Below, piece after piece: positions 8,256 through 16,587 of a stretch of DNA of 64,000 nt (position 1 is the stretch's first letter; the number at the start of each line of letters is the position of its first letter). The DNA comes from Georgenia sp. M64 (GTDB lineage: Bacteria; Actinomycetota; Actinomycetes; Actinomycetales; Actinomycetaceae). Position numbers and translations under genes: made by a program. Under the pieces are notes generated by a model that searched no databases, was not told where the DNA came from, and saw nothing but the letters and a program-made list of their open reading frames with translations. The stretch is from positions 4,002,599-4,066,598 of the forward strand of contig NZ_CP145809.1 in the NCBI RefSeq assembly GCF_038049925.1, given 5' to 3'.

Positions 8256-8845
8256 GCCGGGCGGCGGACGCGCCGGCCGATCCGGGCGGCGCTCCCCCCG
8301 GCCTCGCCCGGCCCGGTGTGCTCACCGTCGGGCACGGGACGCTCGACCGCACGGCTCTGGCCGCCCTGCTCCGCACGGCCGGGGTCGCCGAGGTCGTGGA
8401 CGTGCGCCGGTTCCCCGGCTCCCGCACCCATCCCGACGTCCGGCGGGAGGCTCTGGAGGAGTGGGTGCCCGCCGCCGGGGTGGCCTACCGGTGGGAGCCG
8501 AGGCTGGGCGGCCGCCGGCACATCCCCGCGGCGCAGCGGGCGGCCTCACCCGACACCTGGTGGCGGGTCGAGGCCTTCCGTGCGTACGCGGCCTGGACCC
8601 GCTCCGCCGACTTCGCGGATGCGCTCACAGCGGTCCTGAGCGACGCCGCCGAGCGGCGGGTGGCGCTGATGTGCTCGGAGTCGCTGTGGTGGCGCTGCCA
8701 CCGGCGTGTCATCGCCGACGTCGTCGTGCTGCGCCACGGCGTGGGGGTGGGCCACCTCATGCATGACGGCACGGTCCGGGTGCACGAGCCGGCCGCCGGA
8801 GCCCGGGTGGCGACCGACGGGCTCGTCTGGGACGGCGCGCCATGA
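8252..8845 (+). CDS. DUF488 domain-containing protein
   Basis: 197 aa. The DUF488 core shows LTVGHGTLDRTALAALL, VVDVRRFPGSRTHP, RLGGRRHIP, and the C-terminal CSESLWWRCHRRVIAD with the conserved Cys-Glu ... Cys-His-Arg residues. Cytoplasmic, no membrane segments, function unproven. The GTG at 8252 overlaps the DUF4383 stop. Convergent with the Gfo/Idh/MocA gene; the 131-nt gap (8846-8976) holds short iterated GCACCC/GAACACCC-type microrepeats but no clear terminator. Confidence 0.88.
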   Translation: MSRAADAPADPGGAPPGLARPGVLTVGHGTLDRTALAALLRTAGVAEVVDVRRFPGSRTHPDVRREALEEWVPAAGVAYRWEPRLGGRRHIPAAQRAASPDTWWRVEAFRAYAAWTRSADFADALTAVLSDAAERRVALMCSESLWWRCHRRVIADVVVLRHGVGVGHLMHDGTVRVHEPAAGARVATDGLVWDGAP

Positions 8846-8976
8846 CGGCCCGCGGCCGGTCCGCCGCCGCCGGGTCACCTAGCACCCACCACCGAGCACC
8901 CGGCACCGAACACCCGCCGGCCCGCCGCCGGCACCCGGCACGGTGAGGTCGCCCCCGGCTCGACCTGGCCCGTGGC

Positions 8977-10071
8977 TCAGAACGTGATGCCGCGCTCCGC
9001 GCGGTAGCCGGCGAGCACCGCGTCGACGGCCCGCGCGGTGCGCACGGCGCTGCGGCCGGTGCTGGGTGCGCTGCCCCTCCCGGTGAGTTCGTCCACGACG
9101 GCCTGGATGAGCGGCTGCTGGACGACGTCGGGGTAGGGCGCCGCGACGCTGCGCTCGCCGTCGGCCGTGCGCACCCGCAGCGGCTCGGTGCTGAAGCTCG
9201 AGAACGCCAGGGAGCCGGCCGTCCCGAGGATCTCGACCTCGTCGCGCCGCTCGCCCGCGGCGTAGCACCACAGGCCACTGCCCTGGACGCCGTCGCCCAG
9301 GGTGAACGCGGCGGTGACCGTGTCCTCCGCGTCGTGCCCGCCCCCCTGGTTCGACGCGGTGCCGCTCACGGCGGAGATCGGGCCGAGCAGGTGGTCGAGG
9401 AGGTCGAGTGTGTGGGAGGCCAGGTCCACGAAGAGGCCACCGCCGGAGGTCTCCGGCCGCACCCGCCAGGGCAGGTGCTGCGGCTCCCACGCCTCCCCCG
9501 GCGAGGTCCCGAGCACCCGGACGGCGCGGACCGTCCCGATCGCGCCGTCGGCGAGCATGCGGCCCACGGTGACGAACCGTGGCATCGCCCGGCGGTAGTA
9601 CGCGACGAACAGGGCCACCCCGGCGTCGTCGCAGGCGGCGATCATCTCCTCGCACTCCGCGGCGGTGCGCGCCATGGGCTTCTCGACGTAGACCGGCTTG
9701 CCGGCGGCGGCGACCCGCAGGACGTGGTCGCGGTGGCTGTCCGGCGGCGTGGCGACGTAGACGGCGTCCACCTCCGGGTCGGCGATGAGGGCGTCGGCGT
9801 CGTCGTACCAGCGCGGGACGCCGTGGCGGCGGGCGTAGTCGGCGGCCTTCGCACCGTCGCGCCGCATGACCGCGACCAACGAGGACCGCTCGGCCCGCTG
9901 GAGGCCGGGGCCGGACTTGCGCTCGGTGACGTCACCGACGCCGATGATGCCCCAGCGGACCTCCGTGAGCGGCGGCCGGCGGGCGGCCGGGGCGGCCGGG
10001 GCGGCCGCCGCGGGTGCGGCGGGTGCGGCGGGTCGCGCCGACGGTTCGGGTGGGAGGCCGGGGACGGTCAT
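8977..10071 (-). CDS. Gfo/Idh/MocA family NAD(P)-dependent oxidoreductase
   Basis: 364 aa. A Pro/Ala-rich N-terminal tail of ~35 residues precedes the Rossmann fold (WGIIGVGDVTERKSGP). The family EKP motif is in GKPVYVEKPMARTAAE, with the catalytic Lys. The C-terminal GFO_IDH_MocA domain includes DLASHTLDLLDHLLGPI. Likely a sugar or inositol dehydrogenase; the substrate is not predictable. The ATG at 10071 has TACGGT 6 nt upstream (leaderless). The start is only 23 nt from the divergent methyltransferase start. Confidence 0.9.
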   Translation of the reverse strand: MTVPGLPPEPSARPAAPAAPAAAAPAAPAARRPPLTEVRWGIIGVGDVTERKSGPGLQRAERSSLVAVMRRDGAKAADYARRHGVPRWYDDADALIADPEVDAVYVATPPDSHRDHVLRVAAAGKPVYVEKPMARTAAECEEMIAACDDAGVALFVAYYRRAMPRFVTVGRMLADGAIGTVRAVRVLGTSPGEAWEPQHLPWRVRPETSGGGLFVDLASHTLDLLDHLLGPISAVSGTASNQGGGHDAEDTVTAAFTLGDGVQGSGLWCYAAGERRDEVEILGTAGSLAFSSFSTEPLRVRTADGERSVAAPYPDVVQQPLIQAVVDELTGRGSAPSTGRSAVRTARAVDAVLAGYRAERGITF

Positions 10072-10077
10072 GGACCG

Positions 10078-10083
10078 ACCGTA
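10078..10083 (-). promoter_or_regulatory. -10 element (TACGGT), leaderless oxidoreductase promoter
   Basis: On the minus strand TACGGT is followed by 6 nt and the ATG at 10071. The site lies in the 23-bp gap between two divergent start codons. Confidence 0.5.
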
Positions 10084-10094
10084 CCCGCGGCACG

Positions 10095-10703
10095 ATGGGT
10101 GACGTGGACGACCGGGTACGGGCAGCGATGCGGGCCGTGGACCGGCGCGGCTTCCTCCCCCGCGGGCAGCGCCGGCTCGCCGGGTCGGACCAGGCCGTGC
10201 TCATCGGCCACGGCGCCACGTGCTCCCAGCCCAGCACGGTCGAGACCATGCTGACGATGCTCGCCCCCCGACCGGGCGACCGGTGCCTCGACGTCGGGGC
10301 CGGCTCGGGCTGGACCACGGCACTGCTGGCGCACCTCGTGGCTCCGGGTGGCTCGGTGGTCGGGGTGGAGATCGAGCCGGCCCTCGTCGGCTCCGCCCGG
10401 GCGAACCTCGTGGCCGCCGGCTACCCGGACGTCCGGGTCACGCAGGCCGACCCGGACCGGCTCGGGCTGCCCGGCGAGGCGCCGTTCGACCGGATCCTCG
10501 TCTCGGCCGAGGCACGAGAGCTACCCCACGAGCTGCTCGCCCAGCTCACCGACGGGGGCCTCATGGTCGTGCCCGTGCGAGGAGACCTGCTCGCCGTCGA
10601 CGCGCGCGGCGACGTCCTCGACCGGCACGGCACCTACTCGTTCGTCCGGCTCAGGGACGGCGCACGCGACCGGGCCCGGCGAGGTCGCCGATCTGGTCGC
10701 TGA
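10095..10703 (+). CDS. Protein-L-isoaspartate O-methyltransferase-like SAM methyltransferase
   Basis: 202 aa. It resembles Pcm: DRRGFLPRGQRRLAGSD at the N-terminus, then the motif-I glycine loop CLDVGAGSGWTTALLAHL, VVGVEIEPALV, and the late FDRILVSAEARELP and GGLMVVPV motifs. Pcm uses SAM to repair isoaspartyl residues. The canonical substrate-side signature is loose, so a divergent Pcm-like methyltransferase is the safe call. ATG 10095 is used; GTG 10104 is an alternative. Its last codons form the left arm of a strong hairpin. Confidence 0.82.
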   Translation: MGDVDDRVRAAMRAVDRRGFLPRGQRRLAGSDQAVLIGHGATCSQPSTVETMLTMLAPRPGDRCLDVGAGSGWTTALLAHLVAPGGSVVGVEIEPALVGSARANLVAAGYPDVRVTQADPDRLGLPGEAPFDRILVSAEARELPHELLAQLTDGGLMVVPVRGDLLAVDARGDVLDRHGTYSFVRLRDGARDRARRGRRSGR

Positions 10704-10724
10704 TCACGACCAGATCGGCAACCT
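10682..10724. terminator. Bidirectional terminator-like hairpin (repeat family, copy 1)
   Basis: Arms 10682-10699 and 10707-10724 match at 17 of 18 positions (core GATCTGGTCG / CGACCAGATC) around a 7-nt loop. It overlaps the methyltransferase stop and separates it from the convergent binding-protein gene. A related, more degenerate copy is at 22529-22571. Confidence 0.7.
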
Positions 10725-10769
10725 GGCGAACCTCGCGTCTGGAGGTGTCCCGCCCGACCGGCGCTCGGG

Positions 10770-11798
10770 CTACTCCTCGGCGAGCGCCGCGTCGGAGGAG
10801 AAGACCATGCCGAGGGAGACCTCACCGGAGGTCAGCGCCTGCTTGGTCAGCGGACCGCCGGCGTCGAGGGAGACGAACTCGCTGATCGTCAGGCCGTAGG
10901 TCTCCTCCAGGCCCGGCTGGCAGAACGGGCGGTCCGGGCACTCCGGCGGACCACCGAGCACGACGCCCCCGCCGCAGGTCTCGGCCAGCTCGGAGAGGGT
11001 GGTCACGGCGTACTCGTCGGCGAACGCCGTCGTGACGGCGTAGGCGTTCTGGTCGGCGGCCTCGGACGGCTCGCCGAAGGTGAGGCCCACCTCCTCGCCC
11101 AGCTCGCGCAGCGCCTCGGTGGTGGCCTCGAGGTCCGAGCTCGCCCGGGCCTCGGCGTCGGCCCCGTTGACCTTGAGGTTGAGGAACTCGGTGAGGGTGC
11201 CGACGTACTCGGGCACCACGGTCAGCTCGCCGCTCTCCAGGGCGGGCTCGTAGGTCTCGCGGTTACCGATCGTCCGCACCTCGGTGGTGTACCCCGCCTC
11301 GGTCAGTGCCAGCGCGTAGAGCTCGGCAAGGGTCGCGGACTCGGAGAAGTTGCCCGCCCCGACGACGACGTCGCCCGAGCCGGAGGTGTCCTCCACCTCG
11401 ATGCCGGCCTCCTCGAAGTAGGCAGCGGCCGCCTCGGAGGAGGTGGAGCGCTCGACGTCGACCTGCCGGTTGAGCTCGATGAGCGCCTCGGTGTCCAGGC
11501 TCGCCGAGACGGCGTCGAGCGCGGCGATCATCGCCGGCTCCGCGTCGGAGGCGTGCACAGCCGGGATGACGTTGTCGACGGTCTGCAGGTCCTGGTCGTC
11601 CTCGAGGACCACGAGCTGGTCACCGGCGATCGGCTCGCACGCCGCCGCCGCCGCGGAGGTTCCGCCGTCCGCCGGGGCGCTCGTCGCGGCGGACCCGCCG
11701 TCGGCCGTCCCGCCGTCCGCGGACCCTGGGTCCCCGCAGGCGGCGAGGGTGAGCACGAGGGCGGCGCCCAGGGCGGTGAGGGTTCTCGGGTGGCGCAC
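10770..11798 (-). CDS. Osmoprotectant (glycine betaine-type) ABC transporter substrate-binding lipoprotein, apparently circularly permuted
   Basis: 342-aa lipoprotein: signal peptide and lipobox LTLAACG, then an Ala/Gly/Ser/Thr linker. The OpuAC/ProX-type motifs are present but in rotated order. The segment that normally ends this family (LVVLEDDQDLQTVDNVIP ... LDAVSASLDTEALIELNRQV) comes first (about residues 55-125), and the normal N-terminal segment (VVGAGNFSESATLAELYALA) follows at about 140. The protein ends after LDAGGPLTKQALTSGEVSL, where a usual member would continue into the VVLEDD segment. GTG 11798 is supported by a GAGG site. Its partners are the two permeases upstream and the divergent ATPase. 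Confidence 0.87.
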   Translation of the reverse strand: MRHPRTLTALGAALVLTLAACGDPGSADGGTADGGSAATSAPADGGTSAAAAACEPIAGDQLVVLEDDQDLQTVDNVIPAVHASDAEPAMIAALDAVSASLDTEALIELNRQVDVERSTSSEAAAAYFEEAGIEVEDTSGSGDVVVGAGNFSESATLAELYALALTEAGYTTEVRTIGNRETYEPALESGELTVVPEYVGTLTEFLNLKVNGADAEARASSDLEATTEALRELGEEVGLTFGEPSEAADQNAYAVTTAFADEYAVTTLSELAETCGGGVVLGGPPECPDRPFCQPGLEETYGLTISEFVSLDAGGPLTKQALTSGEVSLGMVFSSDAALAEE

Positions 11799-11932
11799 GG
11801 TGACCTCGCAGGATCGAAGGGGACGTCGTGGGACATTCGATCCTGCCGTGCGGGCACCCGCAACCGCTCGCCCGAGAGCGAGACGAGATCGTGACCTGCG
11901 GCTTCCTGGCGGGCGCCGCCGTCGGGCAGGCC

Positions 11933-12649
11933 CTACCCGCGGACCGCGGCGCCGCTGCCACGTCGGCGCCGTCGCCCGGCGACGCGCATGGGCGCCGGCG
12001 TCAGCACCCGCTGCCCCACCGCGAGCAGCGCCTCCACGCCCAGGGCGAGCACGACCACCAGCAGCGCGCCGGCCATCGCCTGGCCGAACCGCTGGGTGAA
12101 GATGCCGTTGGAGATGATGAGCCCCAGGCCCCCTCCTCCGACGAGCGACGCCAGGGAGACGGTGGCGATGACCTGCACGACGGCGGTGCGCAGGCCGGCA
12201 CCGATCAGTGGGAGCGCCAGCGGGAGCTCGACCGAGGTGAGGAGCCGTCCGCGTGACATCCCCATGCCGCGGCCGGCGTCGCGGGCGGCCGGGTCGACCT
12301 CCTGCAGGCCGGTGAAGGTGTTCGACAGGATGGGCGGGACGGCGAAGATCGCGACGGCGAGGATCGTGGGCCGCTGACCGAACCCGATCGCCGCGGTGAA
12401 GATGTAGAGCAGCGCCAAGGTCGGCAGGGCGCGGGTGAGGTTCGCCGCGGTGACCACGACGGCGGAGCCGCGGCGCAGCCGCGCGAGCAGGACCCCGAGG
12501 GGCAGGGCGACGACGGCCGCGAGCGCCACGGCCACCAGGGTCATCCACAGGTGGTCGGCGAGGAGGTCGAGGATGCCGCCGCGCCGGGTCCAGCTGAGCG
12601 GGTCGTTGAGGTACCGGACGGCGTCGCCCAGCGCCGAGCCGCCGCTCAT
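11933..12649 (-). CDS. Osmoprotectant ABC transporter permease (second)
   Basis: 238 aa with about five transmembrane helices. The EAA-type loop is LQEVDPAARDAGRGMGMSRG followed by LLTSVELPLALPLIGAGLR, as in OpuCB/ProW-family permeases; SLVGGGGLGLIISNG also fits. Its ATG at 12649 overlaps the upstream permease stop by 4 nt. A 134-nt gap separates it from the binding-protein gene. Imports compatible solutes together with the other permease, the binding protein and the ATPase; the exact substrate (betaine, choline or carnitine) cannot be read from sequence. Confidence 0.9.
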   Translation of the reverse strand: MSGGSALGDAVRYLNDPLSWTRRGGILDLLADHLWMTLVAVALAAVVALPLGVLLARLRRGSAVVVTAANLTRALPTLALLYIFTAAIGFGQRPTILAVAIFAVPPILSNTFTGLQEVDPAARDAGRGMGMSRGRLLTSVELPLALPLIGAGLRTAVVQVIATVSLASLVGGGGLGLIISNGIFTQRFGQAMAGALLVVVLALGVEALLAVGQRVLTPAPMRVAGRRRRRGSGAAVRG

Positions 12650-13323
12650 GCGACCCGCCGCCGGGACCAGGGCGCCAAGGCGCGGCCGAGGGCGAGGAGG
12701 ACCACGTCCGCGACGAGGGCGATCGCCAGGCACAGCAGCGTCGCGGTCATGATCTCCGCGCGGTAGGAGGAGCTGAACCCGCGGAACATCAGCTGCCCCA
12801 GCCCGCCGTACCCGACGACGACGCCGACGGTCACCAGCGCCACCGTCGTCACCGTGGCGAGGCGGACGCCGGTGATGATCGCGGGCAGGGCGAGGGGCAG
12901 CTCGACGGCGAGGAGCTGCCGGCCCCCGGAGTAGCCCATGCCGCGGGCGGCGTCGACGACGTCGGGCGGCACGCCCTGGAGGCCGACGAGGATGTTGCGC
13001 ACGAGCACGAGCATCGCGTAGGCGACGAGGCCGATGAGGACCGTGGTGCGGCCGATCCCGGTGAACGGCGCGAGGAGACCGAAGAGCGCGAGCGAGGGCA
13101 CCGTGTACAGGACGGCGGAGGTGCCGAGCAGGGCGCCGGCGACGGCCGGGCGGGCGCGGGCGAGCAGCGCGAGGGGCAGAGCGATCGCCAGCGCGATGAG
13201 CACCGCCTGGACGGTGAGGCTGACGTGCTGCCCGGTGAGCCGGGCGAGGTCGTCCCAGTTGCTCTCGACGTAGCCCCAGGAGAGCCAGGGGTTCTCCACG
13301 GCGACCGACGCGGGCAGGATCAC
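12646..13323 (-). CDS. Osmoprotectant ABC transporter permease (first)
   Basis: 225 aa, about five to six transmembrane helices, with the EAA loop LQGVPPDVVDAARGMGYSGG and VELPLALPAIITGVRLA. GTG 13323 is chosen because TACGGT lies 7 nt upstream (leaderless); longer in-frame extensions into the divergent promoter region look non-coding. It is the first gene of a three-gene leftward operon (permease, permease, binding protein) divergent from the ATPase. Confidence 0.9.
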   Translation of the reverse strand: MILPASVAVENPWLSWGYVESNWDDLARLTGQHVSLTVQAVLIALAIALPLALLARARPAVAGALLGTSAVLYTVPSLALFGLLAPFTGIGRTTVLIGLVAYAMLVLVRNILVGLQGVPPDVVDAARGMGYSGGRQLLAVELPLALPAIITGVRLATVTTVALVTVGVVVGYGGLGQLMFRGFSSSYRAEIMTATLLCLAIALVADVVLLALGRALAPWSRRRVA

Positions 13324-13330
13324 ACGCCCG

Positions 13331-13336
13331 ACCGTA
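13331..13336 (-). promoter_or_regulatory. -10 element (TACGGT) of the permease operon
   Basis: On the minus strand TACGGT lies 7 nt before the GTG at 13323. Confidence 0.45.
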
Positions 13337-13445
13337 ACCGCTCGCGCCGACGACGGCACGAGGTCACGCGGCGCCGGGCCACGACCTCGGCCGTCGACGC
13401 GCGGCCGTCGTGCACCGTGGGGTCGTGACCGCGGGGCTGCGCCGG

Positions 13446-13451
13446 TAGCGT
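13446..13451 (+). promoter_or_regulatory. -10 element (TAGCGT), leaderless ATPase promoter
   Basis: TAGCGT is followed by exactly 6 nt and the GTG start at 13458. Confidence 0.5.
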
Positions 13452-13457
13452 CGGGCC

Positions 13458-14489
13458 GTGGCCACCGCACCCAGCCAGGCGCTCATCCGCTTCGACGGCG
13501 TGGGCAAGACCTACCCCGACGGCACCGTCGCGGTGGCCGAGCTGGACCTCGACGTCGCCGAGCACGAGCTCCTCACCCTCGTCGGGCCCTCCGGGTCGGG
13601 CAAGTCCACGCTCCTGCGGATGGTCAACCGCCTGGTGGAGCCCACGAGCGGCCGGGTGCTCCTCGACGGCGAGGACGTCGCGGCCACCGACCCCGTCCGG
13701 CTGCGCCGGGGCATCGGCTACGTCATCCAGAACGTGGGGCTCTTCCCCCACCGCACGGTGGCGCAGAACGTCGCCACCGTCCCGGGTCTGCTCGGGTGGG
13801 ACCGGGGCCGCACGCGCGAGCGCGTCGACGAGCTGCTCACGCTCGTCCGCCTGGACCCCGCCCTGCACGGGCCCCGCTACCCCCACGAGCTCTCCGGGGG
13901 TCAGCGTCAGCGCGTGGGCGTCGCCCGCGCACTGGCGACCGACCCGCGCGTCATGCTCATGGACGAGCCCTTCGGCGCGGTCGACCCCGAGGGCCGGCGC
14001 GGGCTGCAGCAGGAGTTCCGGCGCATCCACGACGAGCTCGGCACGACGGTGCTGCTCGTGACCCACGACATCGACGAGGCGGTCCTGCTCGGGGACCGGG
14101 TGGCCGTCTTCAGCCAGGGCGGCCGGCTCGAGCAGGTCGCCGACCCCGTCACCGTCCTCACCCGTCCCGCGACGCCGTTCGTCGAGGGGTTCATCGGCGA
14201 CTCCCGGGCCGTGCGGCTCATGTCCGTGGCCCACCTCGAGGCCGGCGACGTCGACGGCGCACCGGTCACCACCGGCGCGGACGCCCCGGCCCCCCCGGCC
14301 GACGGCGCCCCCCGGGAGCCGCTACGGGTGGGTCAGAGCCTGGACGTCGCCTTCTCCGCCCTGGCGGCCAGCCCCGACGGGACGGTGCCGGTGCACCGGA
14401 CCGACGGCACCGCCCTGGGTGTCCTGACCTTCGCGGGGCTCCACGCGGCCCTGCGACGAGCCGGCTCGCCCGCCTCATCGGCCGGATAG
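13458..14489 (+). CDS. Osmoprotectant ABC transporter ATP-binding protein (OpuCA/ProV type)
   Basis: 343 aa. Walker A GPSGSGKST near residues 43-51, Q-loop VIQNVGLFPH, signature LSGGQRQRVGVARAL, Walker B VMLMDEPFGAVD, H-loop THDIDEAV. A ~90-residue C-terminal extension after residue ~250 is weakly CBS-like (one recognisable half), shorter than the two CBS domains of typical OpuCA, so ionic-strength sensing may be reduced or lost. Divergent from its permeases across a 134-nt control region. The 3' end runs into a tandem repeat shared with the convergent aminotransferase. Confidence 0.92.
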   Translation: MATAPSQALIRFDGVGKTYPDGTVAVAELDLDVAEHELLTLVGPSGSGKSTLLRMVNRLVEPTSGRVLLDGEDVAATDPVRLRRGIGYVIQNVGLFPHRTVAQNVATVPGLLGWDRGRTRERVDELLTLVRLDPALHGPRYPHELSGGQRQRVGVARALATDPRVMLMDEPFGAVDPEGRRGLQQEFRRIHDELGTTVLLVTHDIDEAVLLGDRVAVFSQGGRLEQVADPVTVLTRPATPFVEGFIGDSRAVRLMSVAHLEAGDVDGAPVTTGADAPAPPADGAPREPLRVGQSLDVAFSALAASPDGTVPVHRTDGTALGVLTFAGLHAALRRAGSPASSAG

Positions 14490-14544
14490 ACCAGTCGGCT
14501 CGCCCGCCTCGTCCGGGAGGTAGACCAGCCGGCTCGCCCGCCTC
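14462..14544. repeat. 34-bp tandem repeat at convergent gene ends
   Basis: CGGCTCGCCCGCCTC occurs at 14462-14476, 14496-14510 and 14530-14544. Copies 1 and 2 are each followed by a TAGACCAG block, so the ATPase stop codon is itself duplicated. The third copy reaches the stop of the aminotransferase on the other strand. Confidence 0.85.
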
Positions 14545-15757
14545 AGCGGCGGGACAGCCGCGCCAGACCGGCCGCGGCGGCCTCGAGCACCGCCGGCGAC
14601 TTGACGAAGGTGAACCGGACGTAGGAGCGCAGCGCCCGTTCCGTCTCGCCGCCGGTGACGCAGAACGCGCTGACCGGTATGGCCACCACGCCCGCGAGCG
14701 CCGGCAGGTCGCGGCACAGGGCGACGGCGTCGGGGTGCCCCAGGGGTGCGGCGTCGGCGAGCACGAAGTACGTCCCCTGCGGCACGACCGGCACCAGGCC
14801 GGCGGAGGTGAGGGCGTCGCACAGGAGGTCGCGGCGGTCCTGCAGGGACCGCGCCAGGCCGGCGACGTAGTCCGCGGTGCGCGGGTCCGGCAGCGCGTCG
14901 GCCACGGCGTGCTGGAACGGGCCCGAGGCGACGTAGGTGAGGAACTGCTTGACCGTCCGCACCGCGGTGACCAGCTCCGCGGGGCCGTGCAGCCAGCCCA
15001 CCTTCCACCCCGTCAGGGACAGCGTCTTGCCGGCCGAGGAGATGGTGAGCGTCCGCTCCGCCAGCCCGGGGAGGGTCGCCATGGGCACGTGCGCGGCGCC
15101 GTCGAACGTGAGGTGCTCGTACACCTCGTCGGTGACGACGACGGCGTCGTGGGCCACGGCCGCCCGCCCGAGCAGCTCGAGCTCGGCCCGGGTCAGGACG
15201 GTGCCGGTGGGGTTGTGCGGGGTGTTGACGAGGACGAGGCGCGTGCGGGGCGAGAAGGCGGCGTCGACGTCGGCGGGGTGGAGGCGGAACCCGTCGGGTC
15301 CGGGCCGGAGCGGGATCGTCCGGTGGGACGCGCCGCTCATGGCGATGGTCGCGGCGTAGGAGTCGTAGTACGGCTCGAGGGTCACCACCTCGTCCCCCGG
15401 CCCGGTCAGCGCCAGCACCGTCGCGGCGATGGCCTCGGTGGCACCGGCGGTGACGAGGACGGTCTCCGGGTCCACGTCCAGCCCGTAGTGCGCGCGCTGG
15501 TGGTCGGCCACGGCGCGCCGCAGCTGCGGGATCCCGGGCCCGGGCGGGTACTGGTTGTCCCCCCGCTCGATCGCCGCGACGGCCGCCGCCCTGACATGGT
15601 CGGGACCGTCGGCGTCCGGGAAGCCCTGGCCGAGGTTCGCCGCTCCGGTCCGCACCGCGAGCGCCGACATCTCGGCGAACACCGTCGCGGCGACCGTCCC
15701 GTCGGGGCCGATGAGGCCCACCGACCGGGCGACCTGTTCCCAGCGTCGTTCGCTCAT
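14543..15757 (-). CDS. PLP-dependent aminotransferase, N-succinyldiaminopimelate aminotransferase (DapC)-like
   Basis: 404 aa, fold-type I class I/II aminotransferase. VFAEMSALAVRTGAANLGQG, NTPHNPTGTVLT, DEVYEHLTFDG and the PLP-lysine motif ISSAGKTLSLTGWKVGW match the actinobacterial group that includes M. tuberculosis Rv0858c, assigned as DapC in lysine synthesis. Related YbdL/KAT enzymes use methionine or kynurenine, so the substrate is uncertain. ATG 15757 is chosen (GACAAT 7 nt upstream); longer in-frame starts at 15766 and 15820 exist. Divergent from the arsenic-type cluster. Confidence 0.88.
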   Translation of the reverse strand: MSERRWEQVARSVGLIGPDGTVAATVFAEMSALAVRTGAANLGQGFPDADGPDHVRAAAVAAIERGDNQYPPGPGIPQLRRAVADHQRAHYGLDVDPETVLVTAGATEAIAATVLALTGPGDEVVTLEPYYDSYAATIAMSGASHRTIPLRPGPDGFRLHPADVDAAFSPRTRLVLVNTPHNPTGTVLTRAELELLGRAAVAHDAVVVTDEVYEHLTFDGAAHVPMATLPGLAERTLTISSAGKTLSLTGWKVGWLHGPAELVTAVRTVKQFLTYVASGPFQHAVADALPDPRTADYVAGLARSLQDRRDLLCDALTSAGLVPVVPQGTYFVLADAAPLGHPDAVALCRDLPALAGVVAIPVSAFCVTGGETERALRSYVRFTFVKSPAVLEAAAAGLARLSRR

Positions 15758-15817
15758 GCGCCCCATTGTCCGCCCGGCGGCCCACCCCTCCGGTGGACCG
15801 CCGCTTGACGCCGAGCA

Positions 15818-15844
15818 CATTGCTCAGTGACGATTGAGGCAATG
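15818..15844 (+). promoter_or_regulatory. Probable ArsR operator/promoter of the arsenic-type cluster
   Basis: An imperfect inverted repeat (CATTGCTCA, 8-nt spacer, TGAGGCAATG) ends on the ATG at 15842. TTGACG at 15805-15810 could be the -35, with the -10 inside the repeat (around 15829-15835). A bound ArsR dimer would then block initiation. Confidence 0.45.
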
Positions 15845-16513
15845 GACACTGAGCGAGATGGCGCAGACCTGGTCCGGCGGGCGGCCCTGCACGCCGCCCT
15901 GGCCGACCCCGCCCGGTTGCGGATCGTCGACACCCTCACCCTCGGCGACGCCTCGCCGTCGGAGCTGGCGCGCCTGCTCGAGATGCCGTCGAACCTCCTC
16001 GCCCACCACCTCAGGGTGCTCGAGCGTGAGGGCGTCGTCGACCGGCGCCGGTCGGAGGGCGACGGGCGCCGCACCTACCTGCGGCTCGTGCGCGGTGCGC
16101 TCGACGCCCTCGGCCCGCCCGCCCTCCGGCCGGCCCCGCGCGTGCTCTTCGTCTGCACGGCCAACTCCGCGCGCTCCCACCTCGCCGCCGCCCTGTGGCG
16201 CCGCGCGAGCGAGATCCCGGCGGCGTCCGCCGGCACGCACCCGGCCGAGCGGATCAACCCCGGGGCGGTCGCCGCCGCGACCCGCCACCACCTCCCCCTC
16301 CCGCGGGTCCGGCCCCGCCACGTGAGCGAGGTGCGCGGCCGGGAGGACCTCGTCGTCACCGTCTGCGACCGCGCACACGAGGAGCTCGACCTCGGCGCGG
16401 ACATCCACTGGTCCGTACCCGACCCCGTCCCCGCCGGCACCACCGAGGCGTTCGACGACGCGCTCGAGGAGATCGGTCGCCGCGTGGACGACCTCGCCCG
16501 CCTCCTCACCTGA
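15842..16513 (+). CDS. ArsR-type repressor fused to a low-molecular-weight phosphatase/arsenate-reductase-like domain
   Basis: 223 aa. Residues ~8-80 are an ArsR winged helix (ALADPARLRIVDTLTLGDAS, SNLLAHHLRVLEREGVVDRR). Residues ~98-220 are an LMW-phosphatase fold starting VLFVCTANSARSHLAAALW, with the CX5R loop CTANSAR, but without the MGCGD-CP cysteines of the two ArsC genes downstream. No arsenic-binding CxC pair is seen in the ArsR part. ATG 15842 or GTG 15827 are possible starts; the operator overlaps both. Likely autoregulates the cluster and may sense through the phosphatase domain (inference). Confidence 0.87.
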   Translation: MDTERDGADLVRRAALHAALADPARLRIVDTLTLGDASPSELARLLEMPSNLLAHHLRVLEREGVVDRRRSEGDGRRTYLRLVRGALDALGPPALRPAPRVLFVCTANSARSHLAAALWRRASEIPAASAGTHPAERINPGAVAAATRHHLPLPRVRPRHVSEVRGREDLVVTVCDRAHEELDLGADIHWSVPDPVPAGTTEAFDDALEEIGRRVDDLARLLT

Positions 16514-16587
16514 CCGGAACCACCCCACCACCCACCCGCCGCCCGACGCCCGACCCCGACCCCCACCACACCCCAGGAGGAGCAACC

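Noticed and set aside
10770-11798. Binding protein truncated at its C-terminus
   Set aside because: It ends where the family normally continues, but the apparently missing segment is present at the N-terminus, so rotation explains it better than truncation.
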